In this document: piece after piece, positions 26,391-38,304 of the stretch
Numbering within the stretch: position 1 is the stretch's first letter
Layout: each line of letters opens with the position of its first letter
Source of the DNA: Jejubacter calystegiae
Lineage (GTDB): Bacteria > Pseudomonadota > Gammaproteobacteria > Enterobacterales > Enterobacteriaceae
Assembly: GCF_005671395.1 (NCBI RefSeq)
Contig: NZ_CP040428.1
Location: 2,852,001-2,916,000 of the forward strand
Reading direction: 5' to 3'
Length of the DNA: 64,000 bases
The notes under the pieces: model-generated
Database searches by the model: none
The model's input: the letters and a program-made list of their open reading frames with translations, nothing else
Told to the model about the DNA's origin: nothing
Made by a program: the position numbers and the translations under genes

Positions 26391-28295
26391 TTAGTGATCC
26401 TCCGCCGCCGTGACCGCCGGGTTTGCCACGGGCAGGTCGGTGTTGTTGTCCCCCAACATGATATGGTCGAGGATTTGTCGCATGATAGTACCCACCGCCG
26501 GACCGGCGCCGCCGTTTTCCAGAATCATGGCCACGGCCACCCGAGGTTTATCGTAGGGGGCGAAGGCGGTCATCAGCTTATGGTCGCGCAGTCGTTCGGC
26601 TATTTTGTGGGCGTTATAGGTTTCATTTGCCTTCAGGCCAAAGACCTGGGCAGTACCTGATTTGGCGGCTATTTTATAAGGCGCGCTCTGGAAATATTTG
26701 TGCGCGGTTCCGTTCGGGCGGTTAGCCACGCCGTACATACCGTCTTTGGCTATCTCCCAGAAACCGGAATGAATATCGCCCACCGGCGGCTCGTGCGGCT
26801 GCTGCCAGGGTTCCTTACGACCGTTGATCGTTGTGGACATCAGGAAGTGGGGCACTTTCACGATACCGTCGTTAATCAGGATCATCAGCGCTTTGTTCAT
26901 CTGTACGGGCGTGGCGGTCCAGTAGCCCTGGCCGATACCTACGGGAATGGTGTCTCCCTGATACCAGGGCTTCTTGTAGCGCTTCATTTTCCATTCTCGG
27001 GTCGGCATATTGCCGGTACGTTCTTCTTTGATGTCGATACCGGTCGAGTGGCCGTAGCCAAATCGACTCATCCAGGAGGAGAGTCTGTCGATCCCCATAT
27101 CATAGGCGACCTGGTAGAAGTAAGTATCCGCTGACTCCTCCAGGGCCTTGGTGACATTCAGATGGCCGTGGCCCCATTTTTTCCAGTCACGATAGCGTTT
27201 TTCCGAGCCAGGCAGTTGCCACCAGCCTGGGTCGAACAGGCTGGTATGACGTGTAATGACCCCAGCGCTGAGCGCCGAAACGGCGACATAGGGTTTTACC
27301 GTCGAGGCCGGCGGGTAGATCCCCTGGGTGGCACGGTTCACCAGTGGCGTGTTCTGATCCTGTAACAGCCCGGAATACTCTTTGCTGGAAATCCCGTTGA
27401 CGAACATATTGGCGTCGTAGCTGGGGGTAGAAATCAGCGCCAGAATACCGCCACTGCGCGGGTCGGTAACCACTACCGCCGCGCGGCTTCCTGCCAGAAG
27501 CGTTTCGATATACTGCTGGAGTTTAAGGTCGATAGTGAGCTGAATATCGTGACCGGCCAGCGGCGGGACTTCTTTAAGCTGGCGAATCACCCGACCGCGG
27601 TTGTTAACTTCAACCTCTTCGTAGCCGGTCTGACCGTGCAGTACATCTTCGTAGGAACGCTCAATACCCAGCTTGCCGATATCATGGGTGTTGGCGTAAT
27701 TAGCAAGCTTGCCCTCTTTTTCAAGGCGGGCCACGTCCCGGTCATTAATTTTCGACACATAGCCGATAACGTGGGTGAGCGCTGAACCATAAGGATAGTA
27801 GCGTCGCTTATAGCCTTTAACCTCAACGCCGGGGAAACGATACTGATTGACCGAAAAACGCGCCACCTGAACTTCGTCCAGGTTGATCTTCAGCGGTATT
27901 GAAGTGAAACGGTGTGAACGCAGACGTTCTTTCTTAAATGCAGCAATATCTTCATCAGTCAGATCGACGATGGGACGCAGGGCGTCCAGCGTCGCCTGCA
28001 CATTGTCTACTTTTTCCGGCATCATCTCCAGTTGGTAGATGGTGCGGTTTACCGCCAGCGGAATGCCGTTACGGTCATAAATCACGCCGCGGGTGGGGGG
28101 AATGGGGACCAGCTTGATTCGGTTCTCGTTGGAGCGAGTCTGATAGACGTTAAAGCCACGGATCTGCAGATTATAGAGGTTGGCGATAAGGACGCCGGTC
28201 AGCAGCAGAATACCCAAAAAGGCGATAAGCGCCCGGCGCACGAAAAGCGCGGACTCGGCCGAGTAGTCACGAAAAGAGTTCTTCTGTAATTTCAT
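26391..28295 (-). CDS. mrdA: Penicillin-binding protein 2, elongasome transpeptidase
   Basis: PBP2 cross-links side-wall peptidoglycan in complex with RodA. The 634-aa protein has a short cytoplasmic N terminus, one membrane anchor '[20 protein letters not shown]', the class B dimerisation/pedestal domain and the transpeptidase domain with '[12 protein letters not shown]' (catalytic Ser near 330), 'EESADTYFY' (SxD-type motif) and '[10 protein letters not shown]' (KSGT). It is the second gene of the rlmH-mrdA-rodA-rlpA run, with ATG 28 bp after the rlmH stop. Confidence 0.97.
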   Translation of the reverse strand: MKLQKNSFRDYSAESALFVRRALIAFLGILLLTGVLIANLYNLQIRGFNVYQTRSNENRIKLVPIPPTRGVIYDRNGIPLAVNRTIYQLEMMPEKVDNVQATLDALRPIVDLTDEDIAAFKKERLRSHRFTSIPLKINLDEVQVARFSVNQYRFPGVEVKGYKRRYYPYGSALTHVIGYVSKINDRDVARLEKEGKLANYANTHDIGKLGIERSYEDVLHGQTGYEEVEVNNRGRVIRQLKEVPPLAGHDIQLTIDLKLQQYIETLLAGSRAAVVVTDPRSGGILALISTPSYDANMFVNGISSKEYSGLLQDQNTPLVNRATQGIYPPASTVKPYVAVSALSAGVITRHTSLFDPGWWQLPGSEKRYRDWKKWGHGHLNVTKALEESADTYFYQVAYDMGIDRLSSWMSRFGYGHSTGIDIKEERTGNMPTREWKMKRYKKPWYQGDTIPVGIGQGYWTATPVQMNKALMILINDGIVKVPHFLMSTTINGRKEPWQQPHEPPVGDIHSGFWEIAKDGMYGVANRPNGTAHKYFQSAPYKIAAKSGTAQVFGLKANETYNAHKIAERLRDHKLMTAFAPYDKPRVAVAMILENGGAGPAVGTIMRQILDHIMLGDNNTDLPVANPAVTAAEDH

Positions 28296-28322
28296 CCGCT
28301 GCGTAATCTGCCTGGTAAACCT

Positions 28323-28793
28323 TTACTCTCGGTGATAGGGGTGGTTGGCGGTAATGCTCCACGCGCGATACAGGCTCTCGGCCACCAGTACCCGCACCAG
28401 AGGGTGGGGTAGGGTCAGGGGCGAGAGCGACCAGCTTTGTTCCGCTGCGGCCTTGCAGGCCGGGGCCAGACCTTCGGGGCCGCCGATCAGCAGGCTGACG
28501 TCGCGGCCATCCTGTTTCCAGCGTTCCAGTTCCCGGGCAAGTTTCGGCGTATCCCATGGCTTACCGGGAATATCGAGCGTGACGATACGATTCCCCTTAC
28601 CGATGCTTTCGAGCATCAGTTCGCCTTCTTTATCCAGAATACGACGAATATCCGCGTTCTTTCCGCGCTTACCCGCCGGGATCTCCAGCAGCTCAAACGG
28701 TAAATCTTTAGGAAAGCGGCGCAGATATTCGTTAAAACCGGTTTGTACCCAATCGGGCATTTTGGTGCCAACGGCGACCAGTTGTAACTTCAC
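28323..28793 (-). CDS. rlmH: 23S rRNA (pseudouridine1915-N3)-methyltransferase
   Basis: RlmH is a small SPOUT methyltransferase that modifies pseudouridine 1915 in helix 69 of the assembled 70S ribosome using SAM. The 156-aa protein has the knot motifs '[20 protein letters not shown]' and the final '[16 protein letters not shown]'. Its start is three bases past the rsfS stop, giving an rsfS-rlmH-mrdA transcript. Confidence 0.96.
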   Translation of the reverse strand: MKLQLVAVGTKMPDWVQTGFNEYLRRFPKDLPFELLEIPAGKRGKNADIRRILDKEGELMLESIGKGNRIVTLDIPGKPWDTPKLARELERWKQDGRDVSLLIGGPEGLAPACKAAAEQSWSLSPLTLPHPLVRVLVAESLYRAWSITANHPYHRE

Positions 28794-28796
28794 TCG

Positions 28797-29129
<333 letters not shown>

Positions 29130-29316
29130 TCAGCCGCAATCAACCCCGTCGTTTATCGTGCGCCGGGCGCGACGAATGCCTGCGTGGGCTATCATCCCAT
29201 CGGCAGCGGGTGATTGCATCGCCATTTTTGTAAAACAATATCAAAGACGCCGCGATGGGCGCAGTATGGCTGCGGAGAATAACAGCCTGAGAGGCGGTGT
29301 CAATGGCCCCAGGCCG

Positions 29317-29958
29317 TTAGCGGTAGAGTCCCGCCTGGTTGATGTAGTCCAGCACCGGTGCGGGGATAAACGTTTCGCAGTCGCGACGCGCGGCCAGGTG
29401 CTGGCGAATCTCGGTGGCGGAGATGTCCCATAGCGGCGTATCGGCCATAAAAATGCGGCCTGCGGGAAGCTGGTGCAGTTCGTCGACACTGTGGGTCAGA
29501 TGGCGGTTAAGCCAGGACTGGTGGTCGGCGTTCGGCATCTCCGGCGCATAGCCCGGGCGGCGGCACACCAGCAGATGGCACAGGTTCATCAGTGATTCAT
29601 AACGATGCCAGCCGGGGAGCCCGAGCAGGGAATCCTGACCGATAATAAAGGCCAGCGGCCGCTGAGGGCCCAGTTCGTCTCTTAATGCTTCCAGCGTTTC
29701 CACGGTCCAGGACGGCGTTGTGCGCTGTAGCTCGCGTTCATCAAGCCGGAACAGCGGGCGGTTGCGGATGGCGAGTTGCACCATATCGCGGCGTTGAGCG
29801 CTGCTTGCCTCGGGCTGAGGACGATGGGGCGGCACATTATTGGGCATAATGATGACCTGCTTTAGCCCGACTATCCCGGCAAGCGCCTCTACCGGTCGCA
29901 GATGACCGTAGTGGATAGGGTCGAAAGTACCGCCATATACCGCATACAAATCAGTCAT
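29317..29958 (-). CDS. nadD: Nicotinate-nucleotide adenylyltransferase
   Basis: NadD adenylates nicotinate mononucleotide to deamido-NAD, an essential step in NAD synthesis. The 213-aa protein has the nucleotidyltransferase motif '[17 protein letters not shown]' near the N terminus and the late 'DISATEIR' corresponding to ISSTxxR. It overlaps the end of holA by eight bases, so the two are coupled. Confidence 0.97.
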   Translation of the reverse strand: MTDLYAVYGGTFDPIHYGHLRPVEALAGIVGLKQVIIMPNNVPPHRPQPEASSAQRRDMVQLAIRNRPLFRLDERELQRTTPSWTVETLEALRDELGPQRPLAFIIGQDSLLGLPGWHRYESLMNLCHLLVCRRPGYAPEMPNADHQSWLNRHLTHSVDELHQLPAGRIFMADTPLWDISATEIRQHLAARRDCETFIPAPVLDYINQAGLYR

Positions 29959-30982
29959 GGATAAAAAGATCCGGCAACCGGTTATGACAAAGCAGCAGGG
30001 AAAGGCTTTCCAGCTCGGCCCATACGGACTGACCGAAATCCTGTTTGATGGTGAGCTCTATCTGGTTCAGCAGACGTACGGCCTGCCACAGCTGTTCCGC
30101 GCTGAGGCGATTAAGCGCCTCGCTAATCAGCGGCCGACGATTCTGCCAGACCCGCTGTTGATCGAATAGCGTACGCAGCGGGGTTTGGGCTGACTGACGT
30201 TTCAGGTTGACCAGTTGCAGCAGTTCGCGCTGTATCGAGCGCACCAGAATTACCGGCTCGATCGCCTCCAGTCGTAGCTGCTGCAAAATATGCAGCGCCC
30301 GGGTGCTTTTTCCCGCCAGCAGGGCATCCACCCAGTGAAAGGGGGTAAAGTGGGCGGCATCGTTGACGGCCTGTTCTATACGGGGAAGCGTCAGTTTTCC
30401 GTCCGGCCACAGCAGCGACAGGCGCTCCAACGCCTGATTCAGCGCCAGCAGGTTGCCTTCATAGCAGTAACACAGTAACTGGATAGCCGCTTCATCAGGG
30501 CTAAGATTCATCTGCCGGGCCCGGCTGGCGACCCAGCGCGGTAGCTGGGCCTGTTCTGGGGTCTGGCAGTTGACCTGCACTGCGTTTTTGCTCAGGGCGT
30601 TATACCAGGCGGCATTTTCCTGAGCGCGGGTCAGGCGGTTGCCGCGCACAATCAGCAGCAAATCGTCATGTAACAGCCCTGTCAGCTTTTCCAGATGTCC
30701 GGCGATGGCGGCATTGGGGCCGTTGTCCGGAAGCTGTAACAGCAGGGTCTGGCGGCTGGCGAACAGGCTCAGTTCCTGACTTAGCGCAAATAGCGCCTGC
30801 CAGTCGGTAGAGGCATCGATTGCCACGCTGTGATGTTCGGTAAAGTCATGCTCCACGGCGACATGGCGCACCGCGTCCTGACTCTCCTGAAGCAGTAAGG
30901 GGTCGTTTCCCAGTAGCAGATAAGCCGCGCGCAGCCCTTCGTTGAGCTGCGCGCGGAGCTGTTCCGGCCAGAGTTTTAACAT
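29951..30982 (-). CDS. holA: DNA polymerase III delta subunit
   Basis: HolA is the wrench subunit of the clamp loader that opens the beta ring. The 343-aa protein has the E. coli length and typical delta sequence blocks: N-terminal '[20 protein letters not shown]', the degenerate P-loop region '[14 protein letters not shown]' and the C-terminal collar helices. Its ATG overlaps the lptE stop (TGATG), and its end overlaps nadD. Confidence 0.97.
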   Translation of the reverse strand: MLKLWPEQLRAQLNEGLRAAYLLLGNDPLLLQESQDAVRHVAVEHDFTEHHSVAIDASTDWQALFALSQELSLFASRQTLLLQLPDNGPNAAIAGHLEKLTGLLHDDLLLIVRGNRLTRAQENAAWYNALSKNAVQVNCQTPEQAQLPRWVASRARQMNLSPDEAAIQLLCYCYEGNLLALNQALERLSLLWPDGKLTLPRIEQAVNDAAHFTPFHWVDALLAGKSTRALHILQQLRLEAIEPVILVRSIQRELLQLVNLKRQSAQTPLRTLFDQQRVWQNRRPLISEALNRLSAEQLWQAVRLLNQIELTIKQDFGQSVWAELESLSLLLCHNRLPDLFIHD

Positions 30983-31596
30983 CAGTTACCGGCAGGAATC
31001 AGGGTGCTGGAGACGCGTTCGCCGTTGCTGCTGTTCTCTGTGGCGTCAGCGGCTTCATCGGGTTTGGCAGTCTCCTGGGCCTCTTCGGTTCGTTGTACGT
31101 CGGCGACGTGTACCGAAACCAGCTTACGTACCAGCTGTTCCGCGGCACGATCGTACATCTCTTTGATAATCATCTCTTGTTCGGCATCCTTGGCCAGTGC
31201 GGCCTGCGGGTTGTCGAAGAAGGAGCGATAGACCTTGGTACTGATCGGGTAGATATCGTGACCCGGGATCAGCACGTGGGCACTTACCGTCATAATCATC
31301 TGGTATTCCGCGGTACGCCCGTCCTGGAAGACGGATGCGGTATCCTGACCGATGCTGGCGCCGCCCAGTCGCAGCGACGGGACATCCTGACGCAGCGGGT
31401 CCTTATCAACGATCTCAACGCCGTTCAGGCGCAACTGGTTGCGCACCGCACGGGTCAGCGGTCCGTATGGATCGCTGGAATCGAGGATCAGGGTGTGTAG
31501 CTGATGCGGCACCTGGGTGGTGCTGCGCAGATGAAAACCACACCCGGCGGTGACCAGCACCGCCAGACTGACTAACAGAGTGAACAGATAGCGCAC
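30982..31596 (-). CDS. lptE: LPS assembly lipoprotein LptE
   Basis: LptE is an outer-membrane lipoprotein that plugs the LptD barrel and helps insert lipopolysaccharide. The 204-aa precursor has a lipobox 'VLVTAGCG' with Cys19 as the lipidated residue, followed by '[20 protein letters not shown]', as in E. coli. The C-terminal tail (Glu/Ala/Asp-rich, '[16 protein letters not shown]') is about ten residues longer than in K-12. Order leuS-lptE-holA-nadD on one transcript. Confidence 0.96.
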   Translation of the reverse strand: MRYLFTLLVSLAVLVTAGCGFHLRSTTQVPHQLHTLILDSSDPYGPLTRAVRNQLRLNGVEIVDKDPLRQDVPSLRLGGASIGQDTASVFQDGRTAEYQMIMTVSAHVLIPGHDIYPISTKVYRSFFDNPQAALAKDAEQEMIIKEMYDRAAEQLVRKLVSVHVADVQRTEEAQETAKPDEAADATENSSNGERVSSTLIPAGN

Positions 31597-31613
31597 GCTT
31601 CCTCCTGCTGTGC

Positions 31614-34196
31614 TTAGCCAACCACCAGGTTCAGCAATTTGCCCGGTATGTAAATGACTTTGCGAATGGTGACGCCGGTAAGATACTTGGCCACCAGATG
31701 CTCCTGCCCCGCACGTTCACGCACCTGATCTTCGGTGGCGTCTGCCGGAACGGTAATTTTACCGCGAACTTTGCCGTTAACCTGCACCACGACCAGGCGA
31801 GTGTCTTCGACCATCGCTTTCTCATCAGCCTGCGGCCAGGGAGCGTTGTCGATATCGCCTTCGCCGCCAAGCTGTTGCCACAGAGTGAAGCAGACATGTG
31901 GGGTGAACGGATAGAGCATCCGCACCACGGCGATCAGCGCTTCGTGCATCAGTGCGCGATCCTGATCTTCTTGCTGCGGCGCTTTTGCCAGTTTGTTCAT
32001 CAGCTCCATAATCGCTGCAATAGCGGTATTGAAGGTCTGACGGCGGCCGATATCGTCGGTCACTTTGGCGATGGTTTTGTGCAGATCGCGGCGCAGCGCC
32101 TTCTGATCTTCGTTCAGGGTTTCGACGTTAAGCGCCGGAGCAGCGCCTTTCTGCGCGTGCTCCCAGGCCAGTTTCCAGACGCGCTTCAGGAAGCGGTTAG
32201 CCCCTTCAACGCCGGATTCCTGCCATTCGAGGGTCATTTCCGCCGGGGCCGCGAACATCATAAACAGGCGCACGGTATCTGCGCCGTAGCGCTCTACCAT
32301 GACCTGCGGGTCGATGCCGTTGTTCTTGGACTTGGACATCTTGCTCATACCGGCGTAGACCAGTTCATGGCCTTCAGCATCGGTGGCTTTAACAATACGC
32401 CCTTTTTCGTCGCGCTCGACAATGGCATCAACCGGCGAAACCCAGATACGCTCGCCGTTGTTGCCGGTGTACCAGAAGGCGTCTGCCAGCACCATGCCCT
32501 GACACAGCAGCTGTTTCGCAGGTTCGTTAGAGTTCACCATGCCTGCATCGCGCATCAGCTTGTGGAAGAAGCGGAAGTAGAGCAAGTGCATAATGGCGTG
32601 TTCGATACCGCCGACATAGATGTCGACCGGCAGCCAGTAGTTGGCGGCCTCGGAGTCCAGCATACCTTTGTCGTACTGCGGGCAGGTATAGCGCGCATAG
32701 TACCAGGAGGACTCCATAAAGGTGTCGAAGGTATCTGTTTCACGCAGCGCAGGCTGACCCTCAACGGTGGTCTTCGCCCAGTTGGGATCGGCTTTGATGG
32801 GGCTGGTGATGCCGTCCATGACCACATCTTCCGGCAGTACAACCGGCAGTTGTTCGTCCGGCGTCGGCATAACGGTGCCATCTTCCAGAGTGACCATTGG
32901 GATCGGCGCACCCCAGTAACGCTGGCGCGAAACGCCCCAGTCGCGCAGGCGGTAATTAACCTTACGCTCGCCCACGCCTTTCGCGGCCAGGGCATCGGCA
33001 ATGGCGTTAAACCCGGCTTCGAAGGAGAGACCGTCAAACTCGCCTGAGTTGAACAGCACCCCTTTCTCGGTCATCGCCGCGGCGCTCAGATCCGGCGCGT
33101 TGCCATCCTTATCGAGAATCACCGCTTTGATTGGCAGGTTATATTTGGTGGCGAATTCCCAGTCGCGCTGATCGTGGCCGGGAACCGCCATTACGGCGCC
33201 GGTGCCGTATTCCATCAGCACGAAGTTGGCAACCCACACCGGGACTGACTCACCGGTCAGCGGGTGGATGGCGTTAAAGCCAGTGGCGACGCCTTTCTTC
33301 TCCATGGTCGCCATTTCGGCTTCCGCCACTTTGGTGTTGCGGCATTCGTCGATAAAGGCGTTCAGATCCGGGTTGTTCAGCGCAGCCTGGGCCGCCAGCG
33401 GATGGCCCGCAGCTACCGCCAGGTAAGTGGCGCCCATAAAGGTGTCGGGGCGCGTGGTATAGACCGTCAGTTTCTGGTCGCTGTTCTCTACGTCAAAGGT
33501 GATCTCCACCCCTTCGGAACGACCGATCCAGTTGCGCTGCATGGTTTTAACGGTGTCCGGCCAGTGATCCAGCGTGTCCAGGTCGTTGAGCAGCTCTTCG
33601 GCGTAGTCGGTGATTTTAATGAACCACTGAGGAATCTCTTTGCGCTCGACTTTGGTGTCGCAGCGCCAGCAGCAGCCGTCGATGACCTGCTCGTTGGCCA
33701 GAACGGTTTGATCGTTCGGGCACCAGTTCACTGCGGAGGTTTTCTTGTACACCAGCCCTTTTTTATAGAGTTCGGTGAAGAATTTCTGCTCCCAGCGATA
33801 ATATTCCGGCTTACAGGTCGCCAGTTCGCGGCTCCAGTCATAGCCAAAGCCCAGCATTTTCAGCTGGTTCTTCATGTAATCGATGTTGTCGTAGGTCCAG
33901 GGGGCCGGCGCGGTATTGTTTTTGACCGCGGCGCCTTCGGCAGGCAGACCAAATGCGTCCCAGCCAATAGGCTGCAGGACATTTTTGCCCAACATACGCT
34001 GATAGCGGGCGATAACGTCACCGATGGTGTAGTTACGGACATGGCCCATATGTAGTCGACCAGAAGGATAGGGAAGCATCGACAGGCAGTAATACTTCTC
34101 TTTGCTCTCGTCTTCTTTTACTTCAAAGGTGCGCTTCTCTTGCCAGAGGCGCTGGACATTTGACTCTATCTCTTCCGGGCGATATTGCTCTTGCAT
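31614..34196 (-). CDS. leuS: Leucyl-tRNA synthetase
   Basis: LeuRS is a class I synthetase with a CP1 editing domain. The 860-aa protein has the HIGH-type '[14 protein letters not shown]' near residue 45, the KMSKS loop 'KMSKSKNNG' near 620 and the editing-pocket threonine-rich segment '[16 protein letters not shown]' with the conserved Asp further on ('[14 protein letters not shown]'). It is the first gene of the leuS-lptE-holA-nadD group. A perfect hairpin GCGATAG-N6-CTATCGC lies about 70-90 bases upstream. Confidence 0.98.
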   Translation of the reverse strand: MQEQYRPEEIESNVQRLWQEKRTFEVKEDESKEKYYCLSMLPYPSGRLHMGHVRNYTIGDVIARYQRMLGKNVLQPIGWDAFGLPAEGAAVKNNTAPAPWTYDNIDYMKNQLKMLGFGYDWSRELATCKPEYYRWEQKFFTELYKKGLVYKKTSAVNWCPNDQTVLANEQVIDGCCWRCDTKVERKEIPQWFIKITDYAEELLNDLDTLDHWPDTVKTMQRNWIGRSEGVEITFDVENSDQKLTVYTTRPDTFMGATYLAVAAGHPLAAQAALNNPDLNAFIDECRNTKVAEAEMATMEKKGVATGFNAIHPLTGESVPVWVANFVLMEYGTGAVMAVPGHDQRDWEFATKYNLPIKAVILDKDGNAPDLSAAAMTEKGVLFNSGEFDGLSFEAGFNAIADALAAKGVGERKVNYRLRDWGVSRQRYWGAPIPMVTLEDGTVMPTPDEQLPVVLPEDVVMDGITSPIKADPNWAKTTVEGQPALRETDTFDTFMESSWYYARYTCPQYDKGMLDSEAANYWLPVDIYVGGIEHAIMHLLYFRFFHKLMRDAGMVNSNEPAKQLLCQGMVLADAFWYTGNNGERIWVSPVDAIVERDEKGRIVKATDAEGHELVYAGMSKMSKSKNNGIDPQVMVERYGADTVRLFMMFAAPAEMTLEWQESGVEGANRFLKRVWKLAWEHAQKGAAPALNVETLNEDQKALRRDLHKTIAKVTDDIGRRQTFNTAIAAIMELMNKLAKAPQQEDQDRALMHEALIAVVRMLYPFTPHVCFTLWQQLGGEGDIDNAPWPQADEKAMVEDTRLVVVQVNGKVRGKITVPADATEDQVRERAGQEHLVAKYLTGVTIRKVIYIPGKLLNLVVG

Positions 34197-34264
34197 GGCA
34201 GCCTGTAATCCTGTGATGAATACACCGCTACATAAGGTAGCGTTAACTAAAGTTTTTGGGCAGG

Positions 34265-34284
34265 CGATAGCATAGCCTATCGCA
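34265..34284. other. Inverted repeat in the leuS upstream region
   Basis: GCGATAG - CATAGC - CTATCGC, a perfect 7-bp stem between leuS and ybeL, 69-88 bp before the leuS ATG. It may be part of the leuS leader or an operator; no T run follows. Confidence 0.4.
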
Positions 34285-34485
34285 AAGCGCTACAACAGTA
34301 CTTAAGCGCCAGACGGCGGCAAATCCCGCAGTTCTCCGCTCCCTTACCGTAATTTACACGACCCGTGGTCTGGATAACACAGCACGGCGGAATTAGCGTC
34401 TATTATCAGGCAGTAGCTATAGTTAAGCGTAAGGGGCCGGGATGCCTGCGGCTCCATGATGTTACCGATTTTCGGAGGGAATGCG

Positions 34486-34968
34486 ATGAACAAGGTGGCT
34501 CAGTACTACCGTGAACTGCTCTCCACGCTCAGCGAACGACTGCGTAACGGCGAGAGGGATATCGATGCGTTGGTTAGGGATGCGCATAAAAAAATTACCG
34601 AAGCGGGGGAACTGACCCGTAACGAAATCGATGAGATAACGCGTGCGGTACGCCGCGATCTGGAAGAGTTTGCCCTGAGCTATCAGGAGAGCCAGCAGGA
34701 AGAAGAGGAAAGCGTCTTCGCCCGGGTGATTAAAGAGAGCCTGTGGCAGGAGCTGGCGGATATCACCGATAAAACTCAACTGGAGTGGCGCGAAGTGTTT
34801 AAGGATCTGAGCCACCACGGCGTGTATCACAGCGGAGAGGTGGTCGGGTTAGGAAATCTGGTGTGCGAGAAATGCCATCACCGGCTGGCGTTTTATACAC
34901 CGGAGGTGCTGCCGGTATGTCCGAAGTGCGGCCATAACCAGTTCCAGCGCCAGCCGTTTGAGCCGTAA
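34486..34968 (+). CDS. ybeL: DUF1451 zinc-ribbon protein YbeL
   Basis: A 160-aa protein with a long charged helical N-terminal part and a C-terminal zinc ribbon of two CxxC pairs ('LVCEKCHHRL' and 'PVCPKCGHNQ'). It matches E. coli YbeL along its length. ATG 34486 (MNKVAQYYREL) is preferred over an in-frame ATG ten codons upstream because GGAGGGAATGCG precedes it and the length equals K-12. Function is not established. In K-12 the rihA region separates it from gltL; here only a terminator does. Confidence 0.93.
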   Translation: MNKVAQYYRELLSTLSERLRNGERDIDALVRDAHKKITEAGELTRNEIDEITRAVRRDLEEFALSYQESQQEEEESVFARVIKESLWQELADITDKTQLEWREVFKDLSHHGVYHSGEVVGLGNLVCEKCHHRLAFYTPEVLPVCPKCGHNQFQRQPFEP

Positions 34969-34983
34969 GCGTGTTTCAGACGT

Positions 34984-35014
34984 AAAAAAGCCGACGGGTG
35001 AGGTCGGCTTTTTT
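34984..35014. terminator. Bidirectional terminator between ybeL and gltL
   Basis: AAAAAAGCCGAC - GGGTGAG - GTCGGCTTTTTT, symmetric A and T tails. Confidence 0.9.
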
Positions 35015-35020
35015 AGCCCA

Positions 35021-35746
35021 TCAGTGCAGAATCTTATCCAGAAAATCCCGGGCGCGTGGTGATTTGGGATTATCGAAGAAGGCATCCTTCGGCGCGTCTT
35101 CCACGATCTTTCCTTCATCCATAAAGATGACCCGATTCGCCACCTTACGGGCGAAGCCCATTTCGTGAGTGACCACCATCATGGTCATGCCTTCCTGGGC
35201 CAGCTCGACCATGACATCCAGCACTTCGTTGATCATCTCCGGATCCAGCGCCGATGTTGGTTCGTCGAACAGCATAGCGACAGGATCCATACACAGCGCC
35301 CGGGCGATAGCCACACGCTGCTGCTGGCCGCCGGAAAGCTGGGCCGGATATTTACTGGCATGCGCGGTGAGTCCTACCCGTTCCAGCAATTTTTCGCCTT
35401 TCTGGCGGGCTTCCGCTTTACCGCGTTTCAGGACTTTGACCTGGGCCAGGGTCAGGTTTTCAATAATGGTCAGATGGGGAAACAGCTCGAAATGCTGAAA
35501 CACCATGCCCACATGCGCGCGCAACTGCGCCAGATTGGTGCGCTTGCTGTTGACCTGGGTGCCGTTAACCTCAATCTCGCCTTTCTGTACCGGTTCCAGG
35601 CCGTTGACGGTCTTAATCAGCGTGGATTTTCCGGAGCCGGAGGGGCCGCAGACCACCACCACCTCGCCCTTTTGAACGATCGTGGAGCAGTCGGTCAGAA
35701 CCTGAAAGTGGCCATACCATTTAGAAACATTTTTCAGGGAAATCAT
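35021..35746 (-). CDS. gltL: Glutamate/aspartate ABC transporter ATPase
   Basis: The ATP-binding subunit that drives the GltIJK importer. The 241-aa protein shows Walker A '[15 protein letters not shown]', the signature '[15 protein letters not shown]', Walker B '[12 protein letters not shown]' and the H-loop 'VVTHEMGFA'. Its start overlaps the gltK stop by four bases. Confidence 0.97.
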   Translation of the reverse strand: MISLKNVSKWYGHFQVLTDCSTIVQKGEVVVVCGPSGSGKSTLIKTVNGLEPVQKGEIEVNGTQVNSKRTNLAQLRAHVGMVFQHFELFPHLTIIENLTLAQVKVLKRGKAEARQKGEKLLERVGLTAHASKYPAQLSGGQQQRVAIARALCMDPVAMLFDEPTSALDPEMINEVLDVMVELAQEGMTMMVVTHEMGFARKVANRVIFMDEGKIVEDAPKDAFFDNPKSPRARDFLDKILH

Positions 35747-36420
35747 GAAACGGTCCTTTTTTTCAGCCAGCTGACCAGCAGCGAGGCGCTAAGGCTAATA
35801 ATAAAGTAGACACCGCCGGCGAACAGAATCATCTCCACCTGAGTACCGTCGCGTTCGCCGATGGTGGTGGCGGTGCGGAAGAAGTCCGCCAGGCTCAGGA
35901 CATAAACCAGCGAGGTATCCTGGAACAGAACGATGCCCTGGGTCAGCAGCAGCGGCACCATGGCCCGAAAGGCCTGAGGCAGAATGATCAGTTGCATCGA
36001 CTGCCAGTGAGTCATACCCAGCGCCAGCGCGGCATGGGACTGGCCGCGAGAGACGCTCTGGATCCCGGCGCGAATAATCTCCGAATAGTAGGCGGCTTCG
36101 AACAGAGAAAAGGCCACCATGGCGGAGATCAGTCGGATATCGGTCTGCGGAGAGAGCCCCAACACCCGCTGCAGGAAGCCGGGGACGATCAGATAGAACC
36201 AGAGCAGCACCATCACCAGCGGAATCGAACGGAAGACGTTAACGTAGCTACTGGCAAACCAGCTCAGGGGTTTAAAACTCGACAGACGCATGACCGCCAG
36301 CAGGGTGCCCCAGATGATACCGACAATAATGGCTATCACGGTGATCTTCAGAGTGATGACCATCCCGTTGAGCAGCCATGGCAGGGAGGGGCCAATAGAG
36401 CTCCAGTCAAATTCATACAT
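35743..36420 (-). CDS. gltK: Glutamate/aspartate ABC transporter permease GltK
   Basis: An inner-membrane permease of the HisMQ type, 225 aa, with the EAA loop '[20 protein letters not shown]' that docks the ATPase. It forms a heterodimer with GltJ. It starts three bases after gltJ ends. Confidence 0.97.
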   Translation of the reverse strand: MYEFDWSSIGPSLPWLLNGMVITLKITVIAIIVGIIWGTLLAVMRLSSFKPLSWFASSYVNVFRSIPLVMVLLWFYLIVPGFLQRVLGLSPQTDIRLISAMVAFSLFEAAYYSEIIRAGIQSVSRGQSHAALALGMTHWQSMQLIILPQAFRAMVPLLLTQGIVLFQDTSLVYVLSLADFFRTATTIGERDGTQVEMILFAGGVYFIISLSASLLVSWLKKRTVS

Positions 36421-36423
36421 GGC

Positions 36424-37164
36424 TTATTTCCCTCCCATATTGCCAGGCAAGCGCACTTTGCGCTCCAGCAGATGCATCACCAGCATAATCACGGCGTTGA
36501 TCAGCACATAGGCAAGGGTGATGGCGGTAAACGACTCCCAGGCGTGGGCCGAATAGTCCAGCAGCTTACCGGCCTGAGACGCCATATCGGCCAGACCAAT
36601 GGTCGAGGCGATAGCGGAATTTTTCACCAGGTTCATCATTTCCGAGGTCATGGGCGGAACAATGACCCGGTAGGCGTTGGGCAGAAGAACGTGGCGGTAG
36701 GCCTGGGGCAGCGTGAGCCCCATGGCCAGCGCGGCGTTTTTTTGTCCCCGAGGCAGGGACTGGATTGCGGCACGCACCTGTTCGCAGACGCGGGCGGCGG
36801 TAAACAGCCCCAGGCAGAGTACTGAGGAGATAAAAAACTGCTTGTCGGGATCTAGATCGGCCTTAAACCACATCCCGAGGTCCGGCGGCAGCAGTTCCGG
36901 CACCACCAGATACCAGGTAAAAAACTGTACGATAAGCGGGACGTTACGGAACAGTTCTACATAGCAGGTGCCGATGCCCGACAGCAGTCGGCTGGGCAGA
37001 GTACGTAGAATGCCGAAGAAAGATCCGACCAGGAAGGCGATAATCCACGAACAAATCGAAAGGGCCACGGTGACCTGGAAACCGCTCCAGATCCAGCCCA
37101 GATAGGTGGTGTTGCCGAACGGGGCGGACTGTAGAAAGATCCCCCAGTTCCAGTCTATAGACAT
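36424..37164 (-). CDS. gltJ: Glutamate/aspartate ABC transporter permease GltJ
   Basis: A 246-aa HisMQ-type permease with 'SFFGILRTLPSRLLSGIGTC' and the EAA loop 'NAALAMGLTLPQAYRHVLLP'. It is separated from gltI by 174 bp with a strong hairpin, which would lower permease expression relative to the binding protein, as usual for such operons. Confidence 0.97.
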   Translation of the reverse strand: MSIDWNWGIFLQSAPFGNTTYLGWIWSGFQVTVALSICSWIIAFLVGSFFGILRTLPSRLLSGIGTCYVELFRNVPLIVQFFTWYLVVPELLPPDLGMWFKADLDPDKQFFISSVLCLGLFTAARVCEQVRAAIQSLPRGQKNAALAMGLTLPQAYRHVLLPNAYRVIVPPMTSEMMNLVKNSAIASTIGLADMASQAGKLLDYSAHAWESFTAITLAYVLINAVIMLVMHLLERKVRLPGNMGGK

Positions 37165-37169
37165 AGTTA

Positions 37170-37338
37170 ACTCCGAAGAAAGGGGGCAGCAGCGCTACCC
37201 CTAAGATTGATGAGAAGCCTGTTGTTTTCTCCCCGCCCGGGGAACGTCCGGGCGGGGCCTGTCTGTCCGGCTTCTGTCCTCGTCAATCATTGGGCGACGC
37301 AGCGCCGCCCTTATTATTCCCGCGATGCATGGGTTTTT
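37170..37338 (-). ncRNA. gltI-gltJ intercistronic RNA with strong hairpin (SroC position)
   Basis: In E. coli and Salmonella this intercistronic stretch is processed to SroC, a sponge of GcvB. Here CCCCGCCCGG (37231-37240) pairs with CCGGGCGGGG (37248-37257), and an outer AGAAGCC/GGCTTCT stem (37213-37219, 37269-37275) closes a larger arm. No T run follows, so an intrinsic end is not evident. The call rests on position and structure, not on sequence recall. Confidence 0.4.
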
Positions 37339-38244
37339 TTAATCGAGAGCCTTGTCGTTGGGTGATTTAAACAGGGCCTGCATATCTTCGGAGAGATCGA
37401 AGTTCAGGTTAAGATTCTTGGGAGGAATAGGGTTTTTAAACCATTTGTCGAACCATTTCGCGGCCTCACCGGAAGTCTGTGCCTGAGCGATGGTATCGTC
37501 AACCAGCTGTTTAAATTCGGGATCTTCTTTACGCATCATGCAGCCGTAAGCTTCTTTTGACTGCGGGGTGCCGACAATTTCCCAGCTATCTGGTTTTTTG
37601 GCTTTCGCCCGCTCTCCGGCCAGTAGCGCGTCATCCATCATAAAGGCGTAAGCACGACCGCTTTCCAGCGTGCGGAAGGAGTCGCCGTGGTCTTTGGCGC
37701 TGATAATGCGCATATCCATCTTTTTGTCGTCGTTCAGCTTGTGTAACAGCACTTCCGAAGTGGTTCCCGATGTCACGACCACGCTTTTATCTTTCAGGTC
37801 GGCAAAATCTTTAATATCGCTGCCTTTTTTGGTTAATAACCGGGTGCCGACGATAAAGATGGTATCCGAGAAGGCGGCCTGCTTCTGGCGCTCCAGATTA
37901 TTGGTCGTGGAGCCGCATTCGAAATCGTAGGTGCCGTTTTGCAGCAGCGGTATCCGGTTCTGAGAGGTAATGGGAATCAGTTTGACCTGCAGGTCTGGCT
38001 TATTCAGCTTCTTTTTAATCGCTTCCACAATGGCGTTGGAGTAGTCCTGAGAGTAACCCACCACCTTTTGCTGGCCGTCGTAGTAAGAGAAGGGAACGGA
38101 GGATTCCCGATGTCCCACCACGATAACGCCGTTCTTGTCGATTTTCGCCAGAGTGGCGCTTTCCGGGGCGGCCTGAGCCACCGAGGTTAACCCGGCACCC
38201 ATTCCCACGATTATCATTGCTGCGGTCAGCTTACGTAATTGCAT
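37339..38244 (-). CDS. gltI: Glutamate/aspartate periplasmic binding protein
   Basis: GltI is the periplasmic receptor that delivers glutamate and aspartate to GltJK. ATG 38244 gives 301 aa (K-12 302) with a signal peptide ending near 'SVAQAAPES', and GGAG seven bases upstream. Core sequence 'VIVVGHRESSVPFSYYDGQQ' and 'LLQNGTYDFECGSTTNN' matches E. coli. The open frame extends 83 codons upstream through the leader and is not coding there. Confidence 0.97.
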   Translation of the reverse strand: MQLRKLTAAMIIVGMGAGLTSVAQAAPESATLAKIDKNGVIVVGHRESSVPFSYYDGQQKVVGYSQDYSNAIVEAIKKKLNKPDLQVKLIPITSQNRIPLLQNGTYDFECGSTTNNLERQKQAAFSDTIFIVGTRLLTKKGSDIKDFADLKDKSVVVTSGTTSEVLLHKLNDDKKMDMRIISAKDHGDSFRTLESGRAYAFMMDDALLAGERAKAKKPDSWEIVGTPQSKEAYGCMMRKEDPEFKQLVDDTIAQAQTSGEAAKWFDKWFKNPIPPKNLNLNFDLSEDMQALFKSPNDKALD

Positions 38245-38304
38245 ATCAACTCCTTTATCGGCTCGCCGGAATACTCGTTGTAAAGCATTGGCGTGAATAC
38301 CAGT

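Noticed and set aside
31698-33047. 449-codon plus-strand open frame opposite leuS
   Set aside because: Fully antisense to a highly conserved synthetase gene; composition mirrors its reverse complement and no domain is recognisable.
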